64,000 bases of DNA from contig JAJEKV010000025.1 in the NCBI GenBank assembly GCA_021234155.1, positions 1,565,995-1,629,994 on the forward strand. The letters run 5' to 3'. Positions 11,811 through 27,935 of the stretch are shown one piece after another. The notes below the pieces were generated by a model. The model worked only from the letters and a program-made list of their open reading frames with translations. It had not been told where the DNA came from and ran no database searches. The stretch comes from Isoetes taiwanensis. Its lineage: Eukaryota > Streptophyta > Lycopodiopsida > Isoetales > Isoetaceae. The stretch's first letter is position 1; every line of letters begins with the position of its first letter. Both the position numbers and the translations under genes were made by a program.

Positions 11811-12083
11811 CTAATCTAATACCCTGTTTAAACGCTCCAATTCTGCCATCATTCTGTCTTGGCTTTTCTCCATTCCTGATTGTACATGAGCAAGCAAGAA
11901 AGGTTTGAGATCACTTACCATGTTCTGAACTGAGGTCTCCATCGATATCTCCATAGATAAGGCTGAAACATCCATAGCTGCCTGCATCCGTCCAACTGCA
12001 TCCATCAAATCCTGTTTGTTGACCCCACTGTCATTAGATTTTGGAAAGTTCGATCCTGATGTTGACAATATATATGACTTCAT
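11811..12083 (-). pseudogene. Short helical frame fragment, minus strand
   Basis: 90 codons with a Met-rich helical pattern (KQDLMDAVGRMQAAMDVSAL). It lies back to back with the decayed coiled-coil frame. It reads like a gag or helical-bundle fragment, but no family is recognised. Confidence 0.25.
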
Positions 12084-12640
12084 TTTTTACAAAAAAAATT
12101 AGGATTATGGATTTTATAGGCGATTCTGCCACTGATGTTAATGGTAACATTATTCTTGATGTTAACAGTGGTGTTAAAGGTGATATTATCTTTGATGTTA
12201 ATGATGACACTATATTGATGTTAAAGCAGACATTGGCACTGACACTATAGGTGACTAAGGGGCTGACATTATATGTGAGGTCCGCATTGCCACTTTTGTG
12301 TCACCAAGCTGTGTCACATAAAGCGTCAATTGTTAATAACATTTCGGTTGCAAGTTTAGGGCAAATAATGATACAATCAGTGACACTAATTGACCCCATG
12401 CACAAATTGGTAACCTGCTTCATCTTTAATGACATCACAGACTTACTCATCTATCCTCAATTTATTGACATATCGGCCAAGCAAGAATAATAAAGATATG
12501 GATGCATCCATTCATAAGATGCATAGTAGCAGAAATCGTGAATAGTTCTACTGCAGTTGTAAAGACTGAAAACGAAGGTGTAATAGAACTGTCATAGGGC
12601 GAATATTATTTGGGGTACAAATTTAATTACATGGATATAA
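12084..12640. other. No gene; short GATGTTAA-type repeats
   Basis: 12100-12260 is built of imperfect repeats around TGATGTTAATG, giving a repetitive acidic frame (DVNGNIILDVN) that I regard as chance. The rest is featureless. Confidence 0.4.
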
Positions 12641-12699
12641 TGGTGTCATATATATGTTAATTGAAAAGGTAGAAAACAGGAACAAAGTCTACATCTTGT

Positions 12700-14067
12700 T
12701 GCTATAGGTAGATCTATGAAGTTTGTCATCTTTGTGTACAATGGGCTTATGATGTAAACCATGGGATGAGGAGATTCTTTAATGCGCATCTGTCCATACT
12801 TTCTCCAGAAAGACTCATCTGATGGTATTTCTACTCTATTGCTGGGATTTTTATGGTTCTCTTCAGCCTCAATTTTCAGCACATATACCAAATGTGGATC
12901 ATTACTTCTGAAGCCAAAACATAAGGACGATACCAATTAGCGTAAAACTCAAAGGAACCTTAATGGAAATATGAATTCTTACCTTCTCTTAGAGCAATGG
13001 CATTTTCCAAGCCTCACACATTTACCACTTCGGATCTTCAGGCGTAAAAGCGCGAGGCCATAAAGGAAGAAGGGTCTGCTGCTGAAGCAAGGATTTTCCA
13101 TCACTCACATTCCCTTCTACATTCATAGAGGAGATGGGCATGAGAGACCTGGAGCTTGAAATCATGGAATAAATTACTATTCCTAAATTTTTAGTATAGC
13201 TAAATAGCTTTAGCTAAACTACCTTCGAATTGGAAATAGAAGTTTCTAATAATTGGCTAAACTAAATAGTTTTTCTCCATCATGGTTTCTTGCTTTTGGC
13301 TAAACTTTCACAAAATGTAGAGCAAAGCTTAGGACAAAGACATTGAACTTATTGTTATTACAACGTACTCAATATAGAAAAATAAATGGAGCATAATGTA
13401 GCATAAATGGTGCAATTATAATCATTGTTATAACTACCTTAATATAAAAATAAACCAAAGACATAAATTAAGGCATAAACATATACGCACATGTTCAAAG
13501 CTCAAAGAAAAAGTGCAATATTCCTTCTAGATATGATCCTCCCTCTGATACCTCAACTTCGTACTTGAAATAAGAAGTTCCTACTTCATCTTCGTACTTG
13601 AAACAAGAAGTTCTTTGGTAATTTCCTAACGTTCCTATATATCTTGGTGTCGGCTACTAAGCTAACCCATCCAATTTCCCAAGTCCACTCTTTCTTAGGT
13701 TTGACTAATTGTTGTCCTAGTGGAGTTGTCTGGAGGTGGAAGTTTGGCTATCCAATAAAAAAACTCACTTAGTCAGCAAAAAAATTGGGCTAAATTTTTT
13801 CTTTTTTTGGGGAATTTTTACTTTAGCCATTTTTCTTGGCAAAAATGCTACAAAATAGCCATTTGGCTAACCTTAGCCGTTATTTTATACCATGCTTGAA
13901 ATGGGAGCAGTGCAACCAGAAGCATCCAAACTGAAGGAGGGCACAATGGCCATCTCTAGAATTGACCTCTGTTGAGTCTGCTGGCCCTTTGCTTCAATAC
14001 TGCCTCCACTTACAGCAAAGGAAGCTACTTGAGAAGAGGTTCTCTGTGGCGGCGAAGACAAAGCCAT
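12700..14067 (-). pseudogene. WRKY transcription factor relic
   Basis: On the minus strand 12885-12740 reads VEIPSDESFWRKYGQMRIKE followed by SPHPMVY. This closely follows the plant WRKY domain, in which WRKYGQK is followed by a PIKGSPHPRGYYKC-like stretch. The heptad Lys is Met here, the GYY is destroyed, and the zinc-binding Cys/His that should follow are lost through a frameshift. Upstream minus-strand blocks at 13170-13070 (SLMPISSMNVEGNVSDGKSL) and 14067-13885 (MALSSPPQRTSSQVASFAVS), rich in Ser and Gln, may be remnants of its N-terminal exons. With the missing zinc ligands it cannot be a functional WRKY factor. Subgroup assignment is not safe. Confidence 0.55.
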
Positions 14068-14069
14068 GC

Positions 14070-16368
<2,299 letters not shown>

Positions 16369-17201
16369 TATCTTTCCATAGTTACGCACATTCTGTTTGC
16401 CTCCTCCATTTCCAAACTCATAAGAGGATGCATTTTAATTGTACAATTTAAGCAAACTTTCTGTATTTAAGGAAAAACCACCCCTTCCAATCTATCCTAG
16501 CATAACGTATCACCTTTTGGATTTAATTGTCTAACAAAGCACCGTTGCCCTTAAGCAGTTATGTTTCAACTTCTTGTAGTTTGTTTTTTACTATGTTCAT
16601 ATCTAGTTCAGTTATTTCTTACCAAGATTCTTAACTACATGTCCGAATGGGTTCCCCATTAAGTTAGCTTAGCCATCTTCCTTAACTATCTGGTAAAAGT
16701 TAACCGCAGTGCAAATGTCAGTAAGTCACCTAGAATGTAACTATGTTAAAATCTCGCATGGCACTTGTCTTGGAGTACATGCATGGGTTATAGTCTTCAA
16801 TTTGCATATGATTAGGTGAGGGGTGCATCTTAATGGTAGAAGTCAATTTGTTTTATGCTCACGAAGTGAGTGAGGGGTGCATCTTAATGGTAGAAGTCAA
16901 TTTGTTTTATGCTCACGAAGTGAAACCAAATAGACTGAATTTTTGGCACGCATCACCATCACACCAAAGATTGAAGCAATGATGAGCGCATGCATACAAG
17001 ATGAATAAATACCCCAGATCCCTGTTCATGCTTCCCAATTCAAGCCAGCATGCGTTTCTTCTCTCCTCGTCCATCGCAAAAGTTTAAGGAGTTGGTTGTT
17101 GTTGTGATGTTGGCACTAAGGAGATTGTTGCCTATTGTTTGTATAATTGTGAAGATGGTGGCATGATTGCATAGTAAAACTTTAGCCTCAAAGTTCCTTT
17201 G
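16369..17201. repeat. Intergenic region with a perfect 54-bp tandem duplication
   Basis: 16816-16869 is repeated at 16870-16923 (GTGAGGGGTGCATC...GAAGTGA), identical by eye, so it is recent. No gene is seen in the rest of the stretch. Confidence 0.8.
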
Positions 17202-18931
17202 GTACATCTTTCAAGATTTTTTTTTTTTTTGAAGGACGAAAGCCAAAAAGTTTATTAATAAGATAAAAAGTATAAAATTTACATGTCTCATCTAACTGTA
17301 TAAGCACAAAAAGATGCCACAGGAGCACGAGTCTGGAGCACAATGTACTTACTCCAGAATAGGAGACTAATGATAAGAACTAATTCAAAGGTACTGAATC
17401 CAGATGCGTTCCATCATTTCTGATTCAAGGGAGGAATACTCATAGGCTGTCAATATCCTTTTTTGGGCCATCGTAGTAACACCGCGTGCAGATGAATAAA
17501 TGCTCTGAAAGATGTGGTGTCTGCGATGCTCCCATATCGGCCATAGGAGCCAACCGGAACCAAGATGGAATGCCCTTTGTTTGGCTGGAGGCCATGCTTG
17601 GGATAGGACGCCAAGAGGATGCATCGACAGTCCAATGTATTATTCAACAAACCTTGTAACCAGGACCATACTGGTTGAACCTTTGGACAATCAAAGAGAC
17701 AGTGCTCAAGAGTCTCAACGTCTGAAAGGCAGAGCGAGCATACTGCAGATATGCGAAGATCATAGCAATATCAGAAGGCATTAACATGCAGGCACCTGTG
17801 GATAACCTGCCACCATAGTATAGAGACTTTAGGGTGGAGCAACCTATCCCAAAGCCATCGCCATGTACGACACAAAGTGGGATGTGGAACCTGTAGGTGC
17901 CACCCATCTGGCAACTGGAGGGGCTGTGGTGCTAAAAGAAGATGATATACTGATCTGACAAAGTGCTTGCATTTGTGAATATTTTCATGATAGTCCCATG
18001 GCACCCTTTCAGCAACACCAACTTGCACTATAAGAGGCAAATTTTCTGCGACCTTTTCTACCATGCTTGAATAGAGACAACACCTGCAAAAACCCATCGT
18101 TTCTGTGTAGGGGATGAATTGATGCTGTCAATGGAGGTGCTGAGGGGTCTGGATTCTCCATGGAGACTCCAATAGGGTGTGGATAGAGGAGCATGGCCAG
18201 AAAAGATGTTTGACTGCCTCCCATGCTATCAACAAGCCACACAAAAATGGAGAAGCATTTGGGAAAGGCTACAGAGTCTGAAATAATGCCCAAGATGGGA
18301 CTAGTTTAACAGCCTTCTTGCCTAGAGGGATACAGTGACCAAGAGCTTGTCTAAGAAGGCGTAAACCAGGAGAGTCATCTTCACCATTCAGGTCTCCAAA
18401 TGAACTTTGAAATAAGAACTTTGCTCTACAGTAAAGAAGTCCATCATATACCCAGACCACCTGCCCATTTTGGAAGGATGCACTTCGACCAAGCCACCTT
18501 AATCACAATACCTTCCTCAGTACCCGCCCATATAAAGTTCCGAACTATTGCAATGAGCTCACGTACTTTGATCTGTGGGGCTAGCAGTCAGGATGCCATA
18601 TAAACATGGGTCCTACTAAGGACTAACTTGGCCACTGTAATGTGACCCACAAGAGACAACTTTACCGTGGACCACCAAAACAAGTGCTTCTCCAAACCCT
18701 TAATGATCTCCTCCCATGCAACTCCCATAGTAACATGGATGCCAACTGGAATCCCCAATAACTTGATGGCATGTCCATGCGCAAGTAATTTCCACGGATA
18801 ATCATGAACACGCGTCGGAGTCGGAGTATCCAATGTCCATAAAGCTATACACTTCTGCCACCCCACAAAGACACCGGAAGACAATAAAAAAAGTGTCTAA
18901 GAGCATTTTGGCAATTGCAAGTACATCTTTC
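17202..18931 (-). mobile_element. 5'-truncated L1-type LINE with target-site duplication
   Basis: The element spans 17213-18920 and is bounded by the 11-base direct repeat GTACATCTTTC (17202-17212 and 18921-18931). On the minus strand it encodes degenerate ORF2 C-terminal parts: a reverse-transcriptase thumb-like block (18884-18588), a zf-RVT-like block (LLHPKVSILWWQVIHRCLHV near 17790) and the C-terminal tail (17624-17385). It ends in GTCCTTC followed by poly(A), seen as poly(T) at 17217-17230. Several stops make it inactive. It shares its 3' end with the LINE at 19540-20402. Confidence 0.85.
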
Positions 18932-19530
18932 TAGAATGAATAATCCCTTAACATGGTACCACCTTTAGTGAGTTGTGGACTTATTGCCTTGGGGCTTGCC
19001 TTGAGAGAATGTTAGAATCCTAGTAGGTGGATACTATTTCTATTTACTCCTTCACCTGATCTCTCTTAGCTTATGTGCACCCCAAGTGCTAAAGAACATG
19101 GCAACCAAAGTGTAGTTTTCCAGGGTGCTAATTGTAAGGAACAAGGTATCAAGGCACTATAGATTACCCCAATGCATCATGGGTTGGCATTATGGAGAGT
19201 GATGGTAGAGTTTTTGATCCCATAACACATAGAGGCACAATATATATACAATGTACGACCTTTGAATCTTGGCACTATTTAAATATACCATCTCTAAACT
19301 TGGAGAAACTAATCTTCTTAGCCATTGAGATATGATTAGGTACTATCTCCAAAGGGTCTATTTTTAAGTTCAAAGTAGCTAAAACTTATTACACATGAAT
19401 TTTTTATATGGTTCTCTAGTGTTATTCATAATTATTTTAAATGGCTAGGATCTCAGGTTTTTGTTTTCTTTTTTTATCTAAGATCCATTCGGATCTCAAA
19501 ATTAAATAAAATTGAAAGCCATTTTTTTTG
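18932..19530. other. No gene recognised
   Basis: Spacer between two LINEs, AT-rich, with no long frame and no repeat array. Confidence 0.5.
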
Positions 19531-19539
19531 TTTTTAATT

Positions 19540-20402
19540 TTTTTGGCTTTCAGTTAAAGTTTCTATTGGGGCGATGGGATAGAGTTCTTTGGCAAAAAGT
19601 TGCTGATTTTCTACAGCCTATTCTGCCACACCAAGAAGATATTTTGGTATGGGTTTGTCATGAAGAAATTAAGGAGTGCAAACTTGTGAACTCTATGTAT
19701 CAGTTGTTGCTTGATACTGATATTCTTCCTCCGTCTAATAAGTGCTCTCTTCAACTTCCTCCTCTTCAATGGCAGAAGGTGTGGTCTTGGGCATGGGACA
19801 AGCTACTTCATCCTAAAGTGGCAGTTCTTTGGTGGCAGATTCTTCATAGGTGTCTGCGGGTTAATGTGCTTGTCCATAAGTTTAACCCTAGAATATCAAA
19901 TCAGTGTCCAGTATGCAAGCGTGGATCTGAGACCATTGAGCATTGCTTTTTCATGTGTGAACACCTTAGACAGGTATGGGACTGGTTGTTTTCCCTTTTT
20001 CAGGTTTCACTAACAAGTCAACAACTGCTTTTGGCAATTTACCCAAGTACCTGGACAGAGTTACAAGGCCAGGCTTTTCATCTAGCAGCAGGATGGTTGC
20101 TTTGGACTATCTGGAAAAGACGAAGATTGGGTATCTTCAAAGGTCTGGATGTGGCAGAGAATCGTGTTCTCCAAGAAGCTCAAGGTTACATTGTAAAGTC
20201 GTATCATTGTTCTTCACTTGCCCCTCGCAAGAGGCGAGTGATTTTTGAGGAGTTTTTGGATGTGCACTCTTATGCTTAGGCAGGTTGCTTCACTCGGTGG
20301 GTCTCCGCTTATCCGCTGAGATTTTATTCCTGTCTCTGCATTTATACTTGTATTTGACTCTTTGATTGAATAAAGTCTGACGTCCTTCAAAAAAAAAAAA
20401 AA
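19540..20402 (+). mobile_element. 5'-truncated L1-type LINE, 3' end of ORF2
   Basis: The open frame to 20279 encodes about 245 residues of an L1-like ORF2 C terminus with an intact zf-RVT domain: LLHPKVAVLWWQILHRCLRV, then CPVCKRGSETIEHCFFMCEH with CxxC...H...C ligands. A short 3' UTR ends CGTCCTTC plus poly(A) at 20389-20402. The lack of stops suggests a younger insertion than the 17.2-18.9 kb relative, which shares the same 3' terminal sequence. The 5' boundary near 19540 is approximate; no clear target-site duplication was found. Confidence 0.85.
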
Positions 20403-23013
<2,611 letters not shown>

Positions 23014-23658
23014 ACTTTCATCTCCTACATTCTTTACCATTTGATGATCTTACACCATAGAAAGCTTGTATAATTCTAACTCAATTGCACATATGTAAAA
23101 TCTATCTAGGTCAAATTTGGCCTAATAGCCAATTCTATATTTACACAATAGTCATAATAATACAGTTATATGATATATAGCAAAAGAGAGATGATGATAT
23201 ATTCAGATAGAGTGGTTATAACATATGTGTATCGCGTACAAGGACATCACCCTTTGACATGACGTGACTCCTAGGACACCTAAGATGACAACATGTCAGC
23301 AACCACAAGATGACTGATTGAGTTATGTTAACACTCCTACTGGGCTTGGATTGGATGCAACAACTTTCTTTCCACAACTAAGATCCTCATAGCTTCTCGA
23401 TCTCTCTAAAGTTTTGATACGATGGAGCTTTTGCGAGGATATCCACAATCATATCTTGAGTAGAGCACTACTCAAATTAAGCACTCCAATTTGCACTTGT
23501 CCTCTTATAAAATGAAACCTAGTTTCTATGCTTCGTGTTCTACCATGATATTCTGTTGAACGTGGTAATTGCATAACCATAGCCAAGGCTTAATACTAAG
23601 TTTATACAATCCAATACAAACAATGAAGTTATTTCCAAAGATTGATACTAAATTTACA
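23014..23658. other. Downstream of peroxidase 2, no gene
   Basis: 3' UTR and intergenic sequence; nothing coding recognised. Confidence 0.5.
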
Positions 23659-23686
23659 CTAGTTATGGTGCCCGGCGTTGCCGGGC
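23659..23686 (-). mobile_element. Helitron-like 3' terminus, minus strand
   Basis: Read on the minus strand, the hairpin GCCCGGC-AAC-GCCGGGC (23686-23670) is followed 7 bases later by CTAG (23662-23659) and then T. Stem and loop are almost identical to the terminus at 8867-8896, so both belong to one family. The element would extend rightwards from 23659 and could include the LINE remnant at 24007-24955. Confidence 0.6.
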
Positions 23687-24006
23687 TTAGTAACGATTTG
23701 AAAAGGGGTTTGTTTCCTTGTTGGTAAGAATAGCTAATGTGGCTTTGAGGGGGCAATGGTAATATTAAGGAATGCTTTAAGATTCATTAACAAAGATTAT
23801 GGAAGGATTCATTATGCAAGGAATTATGAATTTGATCTAATGTTGTCTTTGTTTATATGATACTTTTGCACCGGCACCTTCCTTAGTTTCTATTAGTACC
23901 GGCACCTCGCTTTGAATCGGCATCATGGTCGTACGGTGGTGCGTCGTGATCAATCAGCTTTTAGCTGAGCATTTCGTGGGCATTTATGAATCGCTTCCTG
24001 TGCGGT

Positions 24007-24955
24007 TCACATTACAAGCCCTCTTTCTTTGTGTACTTCTCGGTGTCTGATCGTCATTTCCTGGATTGCGTCTGCCAGATCTTTCATTGTTTCTGCCCTT
24101 ACTATCAGGGTGTGTACTGGTTGACCCCATCTTATATTTCTGTACTTGTTTCTGATGTCTCTGTATATTGGGCACTCATTGAGCATGTGATTCTCATCTT
24201 CCACTTTCCCAGTGTCACAGATTCTACATATCCAGTCTTCCTTTTCTATTTGCCTCCATCTGTCCTTTTCAATTCTTAGATCGTGGCTCCCCATCCTAAA
24301 TCTCGCCAAGATGTCTCTCCTGGACTTTCCTAGCAGATTATCTCGGTACATCTGTTGTCCTATCTCTTGTTCTAGATTGAATACTGTCATGAGCCAAAGT
24401 GTCTTGGGTCCTGTGTGTTTTTGCAGCCATGCTCTTGTAGCCTTATCTGCCCACTCTTCATTCCACTTCCCTTCGTTTATTAGATCACTCAGGTTCATTC
24501 TCGTTTCTCTGGTCCACCTCGCCACATCCTTAAACCATCCACTGCCTATGAGTATATGTGATTTTGCTGACTCGATGATTGCAATACTTGACAGCTTCCC
24601 TTGATGACCCCCTGCATTGTCCTTTATTAGGTATCTGATAGTCTTCTCCCATGCTCTCACCTCCATTGGTTTCTGTCCTGTCTCGAGTATCATGACTGTT
24701 AGTGGTGTGTTTGTTCGCACCTTAAATTCCTGTTTGTGCCACTGTCTGAGGATCCCTTCATGTTTATCCCATTTCTTATCCCTCAAACCCGGTCCCCATG
24801 CTTCAGCTCTATATAATTGCGTCGTCGCGACTACTGCACTAAACAAGTAACATTTGATCTCCCAATCAATTATTCTGCTTTTATTACAAAAAAATTTCAC
24901 ATTGAAGTAGCTCCCAATGGCTGATTGAAACCTTGCATCTGCCCCTTTAGCCTAT
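24007..24955 (-). mobile_element. RTE-like LINE remnant, C terminus of the ORF
   Basis: The 297-codon minus-strand frame resembles the C-terminal region of plant RTE-like LINE proteins. It has IKCYLFSAVVATTQLYRAEA (the YGxExWG block), then TPLTVMILETGQKPMEV, and ends with a zinc-binding CRICDTGKVEDENHMLNECP (CxxC...H...C). The frame is open but lacks the reverse-transcriptase core, so it is a 5'-truncated fragment. It may have been carried by the Helitron ending at 23659. Confidence 0.75.
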
Positions 24956-25300
24956 TTCCCCGTGCTGTGTGCGTCAAACTCTAAGTACATGTATTCTGTA
25001 CAGAGCAAAATTGCAAGGCTTCAGAGAAAAAGAAAAGAGGAGAGAAAACACACCATCTTATCACATAAACTCTGCAATAATGCAGTGCAGATTCATTCTT
25101 GTTAGCTCCAAATTCAAAATCTTAACACTTTCAAGTGAACTACAATAAGAAAGCAAAATATTACTTCTTTGCATGGGCTCATTTTTCTCATCATAGAACA
25201 TGTTCTTCATCAATGGCCAAAGTAATAGATTTCACAGGCAACAAAGTATGAGCAGATGAAGAACGGTAAAAATCTAAGTTAATCGATCAAAAATATTTTA
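24956..25300. other. No gene recognised
   Basis: AT-rich spacer between the LINE remnant and copy B. Confidence 0.4.
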
Positions 25301-25329
25301 AGAGAATGTGTTATACCTCACAGGATTCG

Positions 25330-25810
25330 GATTGGAGGCGAGTCGAGAAGGCCCTCGAGTCTTACACACAGCAATGCAGACTACTTATCTCACATCCTCT
25401 CTTGACCTGCCCAAGCCCTAGTGCATTCTCCAGTGTCGAGTTGCAGGTGCCTCTACCAAGTCAGAGCCACTTCTCTTTCGAACCATCTTCCTCGAATATT
25501 GTGAAGGGGAGGGGCTCAGACTGGATGGAGGCCTCTGTGACTAACCACAGGGGAATGTATTTGAACTCTATCTCTAAGGAGGGCTGGGGGGCTTTCTCGA
25601 CTCGCGAGTCGAGAAGGCCCTCGAGTCTCGCAACTTATCTCACATCCTCCCTTGACCTGCCCAAGCTCTAGTGCAGTCTCCAGTGTCGAGTCGCAGGTGC
25701 CTCTACTAGTTAGAGCCACTCTCCTCCGAACCATCTTCCTCGAATATTGCGAAGGGGAGGGGCTCAGACTCCGTGGAGGCCTCTGCGACTAACCACTCGA
25801 AAATGCATTC
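25330..25810. repeat. 5' flank of copy B: duplicated block with palindrome
   Basis: A block of about 160 bases beginning ACTTATCTCACATCCTC occurs twice (about 25380-25545 and 25630-25800). Between them lies a palindrome (TTCTCGACTCGCGAGTCGAGAA core type) at 25593-25615, and a half-site at 25331-25350. The region matches 2150-2560 beside copy A in inverted orientation. Confidence 0.75.
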
Positions 25811-26055
25811 CAACTCTCTAATACCTATGCAAAACTACCAAAACATGCAGTTATTCGTGAGTTACTCCGATGCATCTCTCAACCCAGAGAGTGTCTCGAT
25901 GCTGAAATATGCTCAACAAGGAAACAATCAATCGAGTGAGCTTTCGAGCAGTTCCACATTTTAAACAAGTCTAACATGCCTAATATGATCTCTGAAACAA
26001 GCATCCAAATAAAATAGGGGTAAGCACTCATCTCTTCTCGCAAGTATTCTTTGGA

Positions 26056-26268
26056 TCATTGTATCACAGATCCCACAGCCTCTCCGAGGGTCTTTGCTTC
26101 TTTTGTCGGTCGCATCAACAAGGCATCTCCATTAAAAACTTGTGTTAAAGCAATCCTTGTGTATCCCTTCTCCATGGCACTGCAGTGAAGAGTGCTCGTG
26201 TCCTCTAGCTCATCTCCCGCTGCTACTTTGGCCCCATGTACATCGATCAAATCATCTAATTTCAACAA
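26056..26268 (-). pseudogene. Ankyrin-repeat-like frame, divergent from copy B
   Basis: The 70-codon minus-strand frame reads GAKVAAGDELEDTSTLHCSA, close to the ankyrin pattern GA.VNA.D..G.TPLH.A, followed by a second helix (EKGYTRIALTQVF) and a start of a next repeat. About one and a half repeats survive. It points away from the ParB-like gene, as in copy A. Confidence 0.45.
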
Positions 26269-27088
26269 AACCTTCAGTTAGACAGAGCTACAGACTAAAC
26301 TGCTGCTAGGAGCTTACAGCATTGTGGCGCCATGCCGAGAAGTCATTCGGAATCTCTCTCTGCCTCCGGCTGCTAAGACCCGATACACTCCTCTGCGCCC
26401 GATACACTTAGTCCCTCGAAATGTAAAAGTTCGAATTAATATTTGGGCAGGCTAAAGATGGTCATGTTGTACCCTTAGCTTGCTTTTTTCTCTTGAATGA
26501 GTGTATGTCCTTATTTCAAATTTAAGAACATGCCAGAACCTGTTTTTACGTGCAGTCTCAAAATCACAAAGTCCCGGAAGAGACTAAGTTTAGAAGGGAA
26601 TTCGAGCAGCAAGAGACAACGCCAGCATCAAGATAGCGACTCCAAAGAAGCGGGTCGTTGGATCGGAGCCGGGTTCTAGTGGTAACGAAAGACCATGCCG
26701 CTCGGTAAGCACTCAATTTTGATTCGATTCGTCCACCTATTCTGATGATATTTTAGCCTTGCAACATTTACGGCAGAGTCACTCGTCATCACTGGTAGAA
26801 CTCCTTCTTCGTCCTTGAAGGATTGGAGACACAGCTGCTGGAAATCCCAGAGGATTGGGGATTGCTGGTAGTATATGGAAGTAACATCTTGTGAGAAAGA
26901 AAATGATCCTTTTTTCTAGCACAAGGACAAAAGAAGTTTCGGTGACAAGTATAATAAGAATGTTAGTGTGGTCCTATCTATTGCTGCGTCAGATCCATGA
27001 CATGTCACTTTGTATGTGGAAGATGTGTTGAAGGGAAAATTTTACCACACCAGGAAATTGTCAGTCATCAAATTATTCTTCTATATCG

Positions 27089-27907
27089 ATGAGCAAGGCC
27101 AAGGGGGTTGACAAAAGGCTGGCGCCTCTAAATTACCGGAACTTGGGCTGGAAGGATTTAGAAGGGATGAAGGAGGCTGGGACGCTCACTTCAAGGGAAC
27201 TCGGAATGGAAATTTCCAGGGTGAGGGAGAAGCTCTTTAACACAGGGATGTTCACATCCAACGTGCTTAAGAGCTTAAAGCACTCAACAGTTATGAAGGA
27301 TGTTGTTGAGAGGGAGAAAAGTCCAGAGAAGAGTGCAAGTGGGGAAACTCAAAGCACTCCAGAGGATTCCGATGCGGAAGATGACGAAATGGCACTCCCA
27401 GTTCTTGGATCCAGACGACCAAATAAAGAAGTCGCAGAGGGGGCCCAAAAGATGGAGCGCCTGGCTCAGTTTTATCCACTGGGGATTGGCCACAAGTTGC
27501 TACTGGATATAAGATGCTTGAAGGTTTGCACTGGTAATGCGGTCCTCTTCAACCACAGGGAATTCAATCCAGCACACATGCTAAAGATATTGAACCTCAT
27601 GGTGCGTCATCCTGTTGCGGATCCAATGCCGGTAGATGTTATTCTATTCAGTAGAGCTACGGATGAGTTGTTCAAATGGAGCACTAAGGAAGACCTGAAG
27701 GGTAAAGATGTGAGGTTCTGGGTTGTGGATGGGCAGTATTCCGTGAGGGCAGCACAAGTGTTGCAGACAGAAAAGGAGGTCCCACAGAGGATTAAGGATC
27801 GGTATTCTAAACGGGAGTGCAGAGTTCTGTCAGTGGATACACTACCCACCGAGCTTGCTAGCATTAGCCACTGTCAGTACAATAGCAGCAAGTGCCAGCT
27901 ACATAAG
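27089..27907 (+). CDS. Exon encoding a ParB/sulfiredoxin-like stretch (copy B)
   Basis: 273 uninterrupted codons to a clean donor (CATAAG|GTATTT). Residues 78-101 are acidic and Ser-rich, probably a linker. Residues 155-270 follow the ParB N-terminal domain pattern: a helix (FNPAHMLKILNLMV), a strand (PVDVILF), then VVDGQYSVRAAQVL at 212-225, comparable with the ParB signature in which a Gly-x-(R/H)-R motif is followed by Ala-Ala. Then comes CRVLSVDTLPTELASISHCQ, comparable with the ParB segment in which a strand precedes a helix ending in Asn. The Arg pair of the CTP-binding/nuclease motif (GERR or GxHR) is QYSVR here, so activity is doubtful. Assignment is by eye and needs a profile or structure search. 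Confidence 0.45.
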
Positions 27908-27935
27908 GTATTTTACTCAGCCTGCACCGGGGCCA

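Noticed and set aside
12041-12250. An acidic repeat protein (DVNGNIILDVN)
   Set aside because: It is explained by a short GATGTTAA-type DNA repeat with no start context or domain.
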